Source of the DNA: an uncultured Carboxylicivirga sp.
GTDB taxonomy: Bacteria; Bacteroidota; Bacteroidia; Bacteroidales; Marinilabiliaceae
Direction: 5' to 3'
Length of the DNA: 64,000 nt
Assembly (NCBI GenBank): GCA_947491945.1
Contig: CANLLN010000012.1
Coordinates: 1-64,000 of the forward strand
The notes under the pieces are model-generated. The model saw only the letters and a program-made list of their open reading frames with translations. It searched no databases and had not been told where the DNA came from. Both the position numbers and the translations under genes were made by a program. Of this stretch, positions 53,243 to 61,802 are shown piece after piece; positions within the stretch are counted from its first letter, which is position 1, and each line of letters begins with the position of its first letter.

Positions 53243-54820
53243 TCAAATGCTATCTTCCAGCTTATTGGGGTAATCGATATTATAGTGTAGCCCCCTACTC
53301 TCCTTACGCTTACGCGCCATTTTGATGATCAGATAACCCACATTAATTTTATTGCGCAGATGACAAATCTTCTCCGATACCTTTGAGTCCTGATACAAGG
53401 CTTCGGTCTCGCGGTACAACACCTCCAGTCGGTCGTAGGCACGGTTCAGGCGTATCTCGGAACGAACAATGCCCACGTACTTACTCATAATCTGCTGCAC
53501 CTCCTTATTGGACTGCGTTATGAGTATCATCTCCTCGGGGTGCGTGGTGCCTTCATCATTCCAATCTGGTATCCGTTGATTGATTTCCAAATCTTTAAGC
53601 TTAGTAATACCATCCACCGCGGCAGCATTGGAAAAAACCAGCGCTTCGATCAGAGAGTTACTGGCCAGGCGATTGGCACCGTGTAAGCCGGTTGAAGCGC
53701 ACTCGCCAGCAGCATATAAGTTAGCGATTGAGCTACGTCCTTTCAGATCCACTTTGATGCCCCCACACAAATAATGCGCCGCAGGCACCACAGGTATCAT
53801 ATCTTGTGTGATATCAATGCCTTGCGTCAGACACTTCTTGTAGATATTTGGAAAATGACGCTTTGTTTCCTCGGCCGGCTTATGCGTCACATCGAGGTAC
53901 ACATATTCATCTCCCCTATTTTTCAATTCGTTATCAATGGCTCGTGCCACAATGTCGCGCGGCGCCAGACAGCCCCTCTCGTCATAATTATGCATAAACT
54001 CTTCGCCATTGCGACGGCGCAATATACCACCATAACCACGCATGGCTTCTGTGATGAGAAAAGAAGGTCGCTCCGACAAATTATAAAGAGCTGTTGGATG
54101 AAACTGAACAAACTCCATGTTTTCGATGATACCCTTGGCTCTGAACACCATGGCAATACCATCTCCTGTTGCTATCAGGGGGTTGGTAGTGGTTTGATAA
54201 ACACTACCAATACCACCGGTGGCCAGCATCGTATTTTTGGCCAGAAAAGTTTCCACTCGCTCGCTGGCTTTATTGAGAATATAAGCACCGTAGCAATTGA
54301 TGTCGCGCATCCAAGGCTCTGTAACGCGTCCCAGGTGATGCTGCGTAATGATATCCACAGCAAAATGGTTCTCATAAATGCTGATGGAAGGATGATTGCG
54401 TACGGCCTCAATCAATGCACGTTGAATTTCGGCACCCGTGTTATCCTTATGATGCAAAATACGAAACTCGGAATGCCCGCCTTCGCGATGTAAGTCGTAA
54501 CGCCCGTCGGCCTTTTTATCGAAGTTGGTGCCCCACGATAACAATTGCTGTATCTGACGGGGGGCTTCTTCCACCACCTTTTTAACGGCAGCCAAATCAC
54601 AGAGGCCATCGCCTGCCACCAGTGTATCTTCAATGTGCTTTTCAAACGAATCGGGTTTATACATCACCGATGATATACCACCCTGAGCATAAGCAGTATT
54701 CGTTTCTTTAAGTTCAGTTTTACTAACAACAGCAACCGAACCATGCTGTGCCACTTTTAGTGCATAGCTCAATCCGGCAATACCAGATCCTATCACTAAA
54801 AAATCAAATTCTCTTCTCAT
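53243..54820 (-). CDS. nadB: L-aspartate oxidase
   Basis: A 525-residue flavoenzyme that oxidises L-aspartate to iminoaspartate, the first step of de novo NAD synthesis. The FAD-binding GSGIAGLSYALK (about 10-21), EGGHSEFRILHH near residue 120, and VVPAAHYLCGGIKVD and GLHGANRLASNSLIEA in the C-terminal half are family signatures. I chose the ATG at 54820 (MRREFDFLVI) because a -7 box lies just upstream of it and overlaps the alternative start at 54847. The partner genes nadA and nadC are absent from the window; two glycosyltransferase genes follow instead. Confidence 0.95.
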   Translation of the reverse strand: MRREFDFLVIGSGIAGLSYALKVAQHGSVAVVSKTELKETNTAYAQGGISSVMYKPDSFEKHIEDTLVAGDGLCDLAAVKKVVEEAPRQIQQLLSWGTNFDKKADGRYDLHREGGHSEFRILHHKDNTGAEIQRALIEAVRNHPSISIYENHFAVDIITQHHLGRVTEPWMRDINCYGAYILNKASERVETFLAKNTMLATGGIGSVYQTTTNPLIATGDGIAMVFRAKGIIENMEFVQFHPTALYNLSERPSFLITEAMRGYGGILRRRNGEEFMHNYDERGCLAPRDIVARAIDNELKNRGDEYVYLDVTHKPAEETKRHFPNIYKKCLTQGIDITQDMIPVVPAAHYLCGGIKVDLKGRSSIANLYAAGECASTGLHGANRLASNSLIEALVFSNAAAVDGITKLKDLEINQRIPDWNDEGTTHPEEMILITQSNKEVQQIMSKYVGIVRSEIRLNRAYDRLEVLYRETEALYQDSKVSEKICHLRNKINVGYLIIKMARKRKESRGLHYNIDYPNKLEDSI

Positions 54821-54844
54821 GCGGAAAAAACCTTTGTATAAAGG

Positions 54845-54852
54845 CAAAGGTA
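54845..54852 (-). promoter_or_regulatory. -7 box of nadB
   Basis: The minus strand reads TACCTTTG (plus-strand 54845-54852), placing the transcription start about 20 bases before the ATG at 54820. Confidence 0.55.
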
Positions 54853-55075
54853 GAAAGAAATCAACATCTTTAAGGTAATAATTCTATCTAATCAGTAAGG
54901 AAAATAGCTGAACACCTTAGCATTCTATATTTCAAAAGCCAACTAACTGCCGGGTGGAAAAGTTTACAGCACTAAAATGTGAAAGCGGATTGTTTGAAAT
55001 ACTCCGTTAAGCCCGGCAAAAAAGCATACCCGGGAAACTAGATAAAGAACATCAGATCACAAAGAAGTGAAGGCC

Positions 55076-56713
55076 TTATTCAACAGAGAATCGCCTGGAA
55101 ACAATCTCCTTAAAACCCTCGCTATTAACACCCTGAAATACAACAGTATAATTCGTTGCTTCATCGCCGGTAAAAAATGTTACGTCAGCCAAATCCCCTC
55201 CCTCTCTTTTGAGCTGCCCAAAATACAAGAGGTTACGAAAATCGGCTAATCTGGAATGTTTTACTTCCTTAAGGGTATAATCGGGACCAAGGTATTGCCA
55301 GGCATTGAGGTAGCCCTGGTGAACCTGCCTAAAGATGCGCTGATCGAATTCAAGATCGCCCATATCACCCTGTCGGGTTATGAAATTAACCAGACGCCCC
55401 AGGTTTTCATCCTCCAGATAATAATTGAGATTAATCACCTCTATACGCTCGAAATAACTAGGATCCATGGTTAAAATACGAGCTACATCATTGATGGCCA
55501 CCCCATCAACAAAGGTCATAGTCTTCCCTTCTTTGGGATACAAAGATGTTTGCTCAAATACTTTGATTTCATACTGTCCCTGGGACTTACGTAGGGACAC
55601 ATAGGGTAAAATCTCGCGGATAAGCTCCTCGGTATTGGGCAGTTCGATATATCGATCAATTAAAACCGTATTTTCCGGAGTACCATAAAAAGAACTTTGC
55701 TTCTCAATAGAATCAGCCTCTGCAAGCTTTGGATAATGAGCCGCATAAAGGGTGTTGATCTGCATATTGATGATTGCCTCATTAACTCCCTCTATCGTAA
55801 CAGAGTCAAAAGCTAGCGGAGGCAAATCAAAGGCTGCATATTGGTGCGAAAACTGATCTTCAACCTTTACATTATATTGCAATTTTGTAGTATCTGTATT
55901 ATAGGGTTGTATTACCATCTCCTCCGTGCCGTATCGATCTACCTCGAAACGTAGTACCCCCTCCTTATCGCTGGTTGCAAAAATCAAATCGGGATTCTGA
56001 CTCACAAAACCAAGCATATATTTCTCACCCTGAACCGGAAGACCGGTATTGCCATCAAACACTATCGCCTTCAATATTTCACTGCGTAGCTCGGGGGGCA
56101 ACAAAGCACCTACAGGTTCACTATTCAGCTTTTTATCAGAAGCTTGAACACTATTGCCACAATAAAGACTTGACTTAACAACAGATACGCTGACATGCTC
56201 CCAAGCTTTTACTTGCTGAGGCACAGGCAAGCTTACTTTCTGTCGCCTCGCAAAACGTAAATCCGATGTTTCGGGTGACAAATCAGGTTTTAGACGTTCT
56301 GGGGCATCAACCGCCGGCAAGCTCCCCTTTAAAAATGGGTTCACCACTGAAACAAGGTTATGGGCATAGCAACTTACCGGATAATTAATCATCCACCGCG
56401 TATAAGCCCGCAGCAGGTAATTGTCGGTCGTAAGTGTGTCTGGCAGGCTCAACTTACTTGTTGCACATCCCTCCAAAAGCCTTAATTTGCTTTGCACCAC
56501 CGGCACGCCGGCACCATTCATCAGCTCCACATACACTACCTTACTCATGTCCGACACATGGTTACTTTGGCCATGGAGCAACACCACATTAAACCACAGC
56601 TCTTCACCGGCAATGTATATATCCCGATCATTGGAAAGCACTACCCGCTCTTGCGACCGCAGGCAAAAACTAAATAACAACAATCCAAACAGGCTTAGTG
56701 TGAATATCTTCAT
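55076..56713 (-). CDS. Secreted macroglobulin-like protein with a plug-like C-terminal region
   Basis: A 545-residue exported protein. From the ATG at 56713 it has a signal peptide (MKIFTLSLFGLLLFSFCLRSQ). Residues about 22-130 look like an MG2-type macroglobulin domain (RDIYIAGEELWFNVVLL, TDNYLLRAYTRWM). A middle region of Ig-like character follows, and residues about 380-460 resemble a TonB-receptor plug (MTFVDGVAINDVARIL, FERIEVINLNYYLED), but no beta-barrel follows. Such barrel-less proteins are common in Bacteroidota yet uncharacterised. It lies 19 bases after the DUF4249 gene and is probably cotranscribed with it, both divergent from a TonB-dependent receptor operon. Confidence 0.75.
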   Translation of the reverse strand: MKIFTLSLFGLLLFSFCLRSQERVVLSNDRDIYIAGEELWFNVVLLHGQSNHVSDMSKVVYVELMNGAGVPVVQSKLRLLEGCATSKLSLPDTLTTDNYLLRAYTRWMINYPVSCYAHNLVSVVNPFLKGSLPAVDAPERLKPDLSPETSDLRFARRQKVSLPVPQQVKAWEHVSVSVVKSSLYCGNSVQASDKKLNSEPVGALLPPELRSEILKAIVFDGNTGLPVQGEKYMLGFVSQNPDLIFATSDKEGVLRFEVDRYGTEEMVIQPYNTDTTKLQYNVKVEDQFSHQYAAFDLPPLAFDSVTIEGVNEAIINMQINTLYAAHYPKLAEADSIEKQSSFYGTPENTVLIDRYIELPNTEELIREILPYVSLRKSQGQYEIKVFEQTSLYPKEGKTMTFVDGVAINDVARILTMDPSYFERIEVINLNYYLEDENLGRLVNFITRQGDMGDLEFDQRIFRQVHQGYLNAWQYLGPDYTLKEVKHSRLADFRNLLYFGQLKREGGDLADVTFFTGDEATNYTVVFQGVNSEGFKEIVSRRFSVE

Positions 56714-56732
56714 TGTTGTGATATTTGAAATT

Positions 56733-57935
56733 TTAGTCCACCCAAAAATCCGGAGCCTGCAAATCACCGGTATAACGACAGTCGGCACATTTCTCGCGGC
56801 TAAGCATCAGCCCCACCAAATTGACTCCGTTTTCAGGATAGATACCATCGTGGGCATGAAAATTTCCATTCAGCACCATCTCTTCATAAATCTGCAAAGC
56901 CGAGGTAAAGGAAAATCCATCCACCATAAAAGAATCGAGCGAACAACCAAAGTCATACGGTTGAATTGGCAAGCCCAGATCATCCATTTCCCGACGGTTA
57001 ATATAAAGACGCTTTGCCGTAACACTACCGGTTTGAAAATAGCCCAGCACAGGCTCGTTCTTTTCATTTACATTCTCCACATTTCCTTGAATAGAGAATG
57101 GCTGGGTGCCAAATACATCGCCCACATTTTCCGTGGAAATCTTCAGCTTATTCCAAAAGGCATACTCCTCTTGCGATATGCTTAACTGCCTCACCAATAT
57201 ACTATAGCGCACCGTTAGCTTATCGGTATGCAGCGAGGGTACAAAGCATACTTTTTTATTTTTCAAGGAGGAAGACTCCTGATTGGCAAATGAATGAATA
57301 AACACACCGGAGGAACGCTCGTTCTTCCAGCAAATCTCATTTTTGGGCGTCACATATTCCCAGTTAAGAGTTGAATAGTTATACTCTATCCGGGTGGGAA
57401 AAGGCACCTCAAACTTCCAGTCTTCTTCATACAACCACCTGACATAAGCACCTTGATAGGCATCGCCATCCACCATAATGTCCAAACCAGGCCACTCCTC
57501 CGTTTTATCATCGTTCCATTGCCGCGATGCTTTGAAATGTACCTTATCAATATCGGTTTTGGGCAAGAGGGTGCAGGGGCTTGAACGATACTCTTCGCCT
57601 CCTGCTGTTCGTATATTTAAGGTATAAGTACTACCTACTCTTGCGATGAAGTGCATAGGGTCGGTTTGATAGATACCGGCAGCGGTCTCGGTCAGCACTT
57701 CTTCATTGCCTTTTTGATCGCTAATGGACACAAAGGCACCCGATTCCATGGTCGGCCAATCGCCACTGTTACTTAGCGATCGCGAAAGGCGCACATAATG
57801 CGACTTGTTCTCATCCGTTATCAGTGCATCCACAACCAATAAATCCTCATAATCACTCAAATTCACCTCATAGGGTTCGAGGCACGACCACAGACCGGCC
57901 AGTACAAAGAGAGTCAGAAGGGTTTTCTGTGTCAT
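56733..57935 (-). CDS. DUF4249 outer-membrane lipoprotein
   Basis: A 400-residue lipoprotein: MTQKTLLTLFVLAGLWSC gives a lipoprotein signal with the lipid cysteine at 18. The N-terminus of the mature protein (LVVDALITDENKSHYVRLSRS, VSISDQKGNEEVL) and the RVGSTYTLNIRTAGGEEYRS segment are characteristic of DUF4249, an Ig-like fold family usually encoded beside a TonB-dependent receptor. It is thought to sit on the outer-membrane surface with the receptor, analogous in position to SusD, but its ligand is unknown. The receptor here is on the opposite strand, divergently transcribed. Confidence 0.85.
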   Translation of the reverse strand: MTQKTLLTLFVLAGLWSCLEPYEVNLSDYEDLLVVDALITDENKSHYVRLSRSLSNSGDWPTMESGAFVSISDQKGNEEVLTETAAGIYQTDPMHFIARVGSTYTLNIRTAGGEEYRSSPCTLLPKTDIDKVHFKASRQWNDDKTEEWPGLDIMVDGDAYQGAYVRWLYEEDWKFEVPFPTRIEYNYSTLNWEYVTPKNEICWKNERSSGVFIHSFANQESSSLKNKKVCFVPSLHTDKLTVRYSILVRQLSISQEEYAFWNKLKISTENVGDVFGTQPFSIQGNVENVNEKNEPVLGYFQTGSVTAKRLYINRREMDDLGLPIQPYDFGCSLDSFMVDGFSFTSALQIYEEMVLNGNFHAHDGIYPENGVNLVGLMLSREKCADCRYTGDLQAPDFWVD

Positions 57936-58056
57936 TAGGTGTTAGATTAAGTCAAAGGTGCATTGTTGGTAATCCAAAACTGCAAAAAAAATGTCACATT
58001 TTCGATATTATGCAAAAGAAATATTACAGTGAAGATGTTGAATTGTAATATTTTAA

Positions 58057-58064
58057 TATTTTTG
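58057..58064 (+). promoter_or_regulatory. -7 box of the TonB-receptor operon
   Basis: TATTTTTG at 58057-58064 lies 26 bases before the ATG at 58091. The 155-base divergent gap also holds a CACCTTTG on the minus strand before the DUF4249 gene, a weaker match. Confidence 0.45.
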
Positions 58065-58090
58065 TTATACAAACCCAAAAGCCCATATCG

Positions 58091-58834
58091 ATGAAAAGCC
58101 TTACCCCGCTTATTCTGTTTAGCCTGTTCATTCATCAGGGCATCTTCCTAACTCTTCTGGCACAAAAAAGCAAGCCTTGCTATGCTCAGGCGGATAGAGA
58201 CTCGGCATTAGCTTGCTATCATAATTATTTCGACCAAAGTCTCAAGTACATCAACGGTCGTGAATATAAACCTTACCACTACCCCACGCACGAAAATCCC
58301 TACCTAAACGACCGTCAGGGAGAAGGCACCCTGTATATGGAAGGCAGGACTTATCCCAACAAAAAGTTACTTTACGACATATACAAGGATTTGCTGATAG
58401 TAAATCCTGAATTTTATGAACTCTCCAATATCTATATCCAACTAAAACAATCAGAAGTTGATTCTTTCGATATTAGCTTTGATCATATAAATTTTCGACT
58501 TATTCATTACAAGGAGGCTTACGAAAATCTAAAAGCCGGTTATTATCAGTGCATTTACAAATCTGATAATACTACACTTCTTCTAAAGCATTACGCCATT
58601 AAAAGTAGCGATGAAAGCCTCACCACCTACTTAAAAAAAACGCAGCGCTACCTATTTTATGAGGGCAAGTACCACGACATCAGCAAACGCAAACAACTGT
58701 TCAAGGTATTGCATCTGCATAAAAAAGCTGTAAAGCGAGAGTGCCACAAAATCCGTCACTCGTATAAAAATATGAGCGAGTCTGAACTGATTAACCTCAT
58801 GCAGTTTATTGACAATCTAAGCCTCACCCAATGA
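58091..58834 (+). CDS. Exported protein of unknown function, partner of the TonB receptor
   Basis: Not recognised. A 247-residue protein with a signal peptide (MKSLTPLILFSLFIHQGIFLTLLAQKS has the hydrophobic core up to about residue 24). The mature part is rich in Tyr, Lys and His, with a helical C-terminal third (KKAVKRECHKIRHSYKNMSESEL). The stop overlaps the TonB-receptor start by four bases (ATGA), so the two are translationally coupled and probably act together, for example as a periplasmic or surface factor for the same substrate. It lies on the opposite strand to the DUF4249 pair and shares their divergent regulatory gap. Confidence 0.65.
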   Translation: MKSLTPLILFSLFIHQGIFLTLLAQKSKPCYAQADRDSALACYHNYFDQSLKYINGREYKPYHYPTHENPYLNDRQGEGTLYMEGRTYPNKKLLYDIYKDLLIVNPEFYELSNIYIQLKQSEVDSFDISFDHINFRLIHYKEAYENLKAGYYQCIYKSDNTTLLLKHYAIKSSDESLTTYLKKTQRYLFYEGKYHDISKRKQLFKVLHLHKKAVKRECHKIRHSYKNMSESELINLMQFIDNLSLTQ

Positions 58835-61602
58835 AACGCCTTTTAACCTTCCTACTGACCTTACTCTGTGCAAAGACCTTTGGACAGCATATAACCTTTC
58901 ATAAGGATTCCGCCACTTTTGAGTCGATCATCATCCAACTGGAAAAGCATTCAAACTACCGATTCTTTTATGCAGACAGCTGGACGGACACACTCCATTT
59001 TAAGGTTGCCTTTGAAAAAATGCAGGTGCGCAAAACTATCGACTGGCTGGCAAAAAAGAGCCACCTGGATTACACACTGCGCAATACGGATGTCATCTTC
59101 ACCAAGAACTACAAGGTAAAAACCAATTACGCCCAACAGTATTTGGATTTACTGAGCTACAAAACTGCCTTTAACACCGACTCCATTGTTTATGAAGCTC
59201 CTAAGAAAGAGGATCTGACAGAGAAGACCATCAGCGATGAGTACCTGGTATTTACCATCGGTAACAAAGCGGCGAACCCCAGTAGTAAGAAAGCTACCTT
59301 AAGTGGTAAAATTACTGACATAGAAAGCGGTGAGCCACTCATTGGCACTGTAATTTATATTGATGACCTGAAAAACGGTACCGTCACCAATCCCTACGGC
59401 CACTATTCCTTTTCCATGCCCAAAGGAAGATACAGGGTACAGTACCGATCGGTGGGCATGCGCACTACCTATCGCAACATTGTTATTCATTCGGATGGCG
59501 TGCTCGATGTAAGCATGAAGAGCAAACCTACCTCATTGAAAGAGGTGACCATAACCGCCCGAAGCGAAGACCCTGTGCGTAACCTGCACATGGGCATGGA
59601 GAAAATTACCATGAAGACATTGAAACAGCTGCCCCTTGGCATGGGCGAAGCTGATGTGATTAAATCCACCCTTCTGTTGCCGGGTGTGCAGAGTGTGGGT
59701 GAAGCTTCCAGCGGATTCAATGTGCGCGGCGGCAGCACGGATCAAAACCTGATTCTACTGAATGATGCACCCATCATCAACACCTCCCATTTTTTTGGTT
59801 TCTTCTCGGGCTTTAACAGCGATATCATCAAAGATATTACCCTGTACAAAAACGGCATACCGGCCAAATATGGCGGTCGTGTATCCTCAGTGATGGACAT
59901 GAGCGTGAAGGAAGGCAACCGCAAGAAAACACGCCTCAACGGCGGTATCAGTCCGGTATCGGGGCGCCTTACCCTGGAAACACCTCTGAAAAAAGACAAA
60001 AGCTCGTTTATCCTGGCAGCCCGCACCACCTACTCCGATTGGGTACTTAAGCTGCTGGACGATGCCAAGCTCAAAAACAGCTCGGCTGGCTTTTACGATC
60101 TTCAGGGCAGTTTTTCATGGGATCTCAATGAACAAAACAGTCTTTACCTATCGGGCTATTACAGCTACGACGATTTTGACTATTACACCGAAGATGCCTT
60201 TGAGTACAACACCCTTGCAGCCACCATTAAATGGAAGCATATTTTTAATCCCAAGCTATTTTCTACTTTTACAGGCACAGTCAGCAACTACAATTACACC
60301 ACCGAGTCGCGCACCGACTCCAGCCTGCTGCACTACATCGATTACCGACTGAATCAATACGGTGCCAAAGCTGATTTCTCCTACCTATCAGCAAAAAATC
60401 ATAAGATCGATTTTGGTCTTAATGCCACCTGGTATGATCTATGGCCGGGCAAACAAACACCCGCCTCACCCTCCTCCCTCATCGCCCATAAAAAACTTGA
60501 GAAGGAACAGGCACTGGAAGCAGCACTTTACATCAGCGATGAGTTTGACCTCACGCACTTCATGTCCTTATCAGCAGGCCTGCGATATTCATTCTACACC
60601 AATTTTGGCCCAAAAACACAGTTCAACTACACGCCCGGTCAACCGCGTACAGTGGAAAATATGACAGACACCACTGATCATGGCAATGGCCCCATCTCCT
60701 TTTACGCAGGTCCTGAGCTACGTCTGTCGTCCAACATCAGGCTCAGTGGCACCAGTTCACTCAAGCTGGGCTATAACCGCATGTATCAGTACATTCAAAT
60801 GATATCGAACACAGCAGCCATGGCACCCACCGATATTTGGAAACTAAGCGATCAATACCTGAAACCACAGCGTGGCGACCAGTTTTCCATTGGCTACTAT
60901 AAAAAACTGCGCAACAACAGCATTGAGGCCTCCTTGGAAGCTTACTACAAAAAACTCGATAACATCATAGACTACAAGGGTGGTGCCCAACTGGTGATGA
61001 ACGAACACCTGGAGACTGACGTGCTCAATGGACAAGGTAAAGCCTACGGCATCGAAATGATGATACAGAAAAAACGGGGCAAGCTAAGTGGCTGGGTAAA
61101 CTACACCTATTCGCGCATTAAGCATCGGATGAATAGCCAGTTTAGGGAGGAACAAGTGAATAACGGAACCTATTTCCCTGCCAATTACGACAAGCCCCAC
61201 GATTTTAAAGTGGTGGCCAACTATAAATTCAGCCGTCGCCTGAATGTGTCGGGTAACTTTTTTTACAGCACCGGACGACCGTTTACGGCACCGGTGGCTT
61301 ATTATCAATTTGGTGGCGCCGAAAAGGTGTATTACGCCAATCGCAACGCCATGCGCATGCCCGATTATATTCGCCTTGATATGGCCGCCACCCTCAATGG
61401 TAACCTGGTTGCCAAAAAACTAAACCACAGCTCATGGACCTTTGCCGTGTATAATGTATTGGGCAGACAGAATGCCTATAACATATTCTTCAGAGCTGAG
61501 GGCGATAAGATACAGGGCTATAAAATGTCCATATTTGGTCAACCCATCTATACTTTAACCTACAAATTTAAATTTATGGGTAACGCCAAAGGTGATTTCT
61601 AA
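58831..61602 (+). CDS. TonB-dependent receptor with STN and CarboxypepD_reg-like domains
   Basis: A 923-residue outer-membrane receptor. After a signal peptide (to about 19) come an STN/secretin-like domain (about 20-95), a linker, a carboxypeptidase-regulatory-like Ig domain (about 150-230, SGKITDIESGEPLIGTVIY), the TonB plug (about 240-375, FNVRGGSTDQNLILLNDAPI) and a 22-strand-type barrel to the end. It probably imports a nutrient or siderophore, or takes part in surface signalling through the STN domain. No FecI/FecR pair is adjacent. The divergent DUF4249 lipoprotein and plug-like protein are likely partners. The C-terminus ends in LTYKFKFMGNAKGDF rather than a terminal aromatic residue. 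Confidence 0.9.
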   Translation: MKRLLTFLLTLLCAKTFGQHITFHKDSATFESIIIQLEKHSNYRFFYADSWTDTLHFKVAFEKMQVRKTIDWLAKKSHLDYTLRNTDVIFTKNYKVKTNYAQQYLDLLSYKTAFNTDSIVYEAPKKEDLTEKTISDEYLVFTIGNKAANPSSKKATLSGKITDIESGEPLIGTVIYIDDLKNGTVTNPYGHYSFSMPKGRYRVQYRSVGMRTTYRNIVIHSDGVLDVSMKSKPTSLKEVTITARSEDPVRNLHMGMEKITMKTLKQLPLGMGEADVIKSTLLLPGVQSVGEASSGFNVRGGSTDQNLILLNDAPIINTSHFFGFFSGFNSDIIKDITLYKNGIPAKYGGRVSSVMDMSVKEGNRKKTRLNGGISPVSGRLTLETPLKKDKSSFILAARTTYSDWVLKLLDDAKLKNSSAGFYDLQGSFSWDLNEQNSLYLSGYYSYDDFDYYTEDAFEYNTLAATIKWKHIFNPKLFSTFTGTVSNYNYTTESRTDSSLLHYIDYRLNQYGAKADFSYLSAKNHKIDFGLNATWYDLWPGKQTPASPSSLIAHKKLEKEQALEAALYISDEFDLTHFMSLSAGLRYSFYTNFGPKTQFNYTPGQPRTVENMTDTTDHGNGPISFYAGPELRLSSNIRLSGTSSLKLGYNRMYQYIQMISNTAAMAPTDIWKLSDQYLKPQRGDQFSIGYYKKLRNNSIEASLEAYYKKLDNIIDYKGGAQLVMNEHLETDVLNGQGKAYGIEMMIQKKRGKLSGWVNYTYSRIKHRMNSQFREEQVNNGTYFPANYDKPHDFKVVANYKFSRRLNVSGNFFYSTGRPFTAPVAYYQFGGAEKVYYANRNAMRMPDYIRLDMAATLNGNLVAKKLNHSSWTFAVYNVLGRQNAYNIFFRAEGDKIQGYKMSIFGQPIYTLTYKFKFMGNAKGDF

Positions 61603-61694
61603 ACACAACAAATGCTTAAGCAAGCAGATGAACCATCTCCCCTGCTATTTGGTTAATAATACGTTAAAGTCCCGGTCTCCATCTAACAAGCATC

Positions 61695-61724
61695 TTGATA
61701 CTTTTAGATGAAATATTAACTTTG
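61695..61724 (+). promoter_or_regulatory. Promoter of the S41 protease (TTG-N19-TAnnTTTG)
   Basis: TTG at 61695-61697, exactly 19 bases, then TAACTTTG at 61717-61724. The coding start is 78 bases downstream. The gap 61603-61802 has no other feature. Confidence 0.65.
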
Positions 61725-61802
61725 TTTCCCGCACTTTTCAGGCAGGCGGCATAGCAACCAAGCGCCTAACAATAACACAGGTATAACTTTTAATTGCTGG
61801 AT

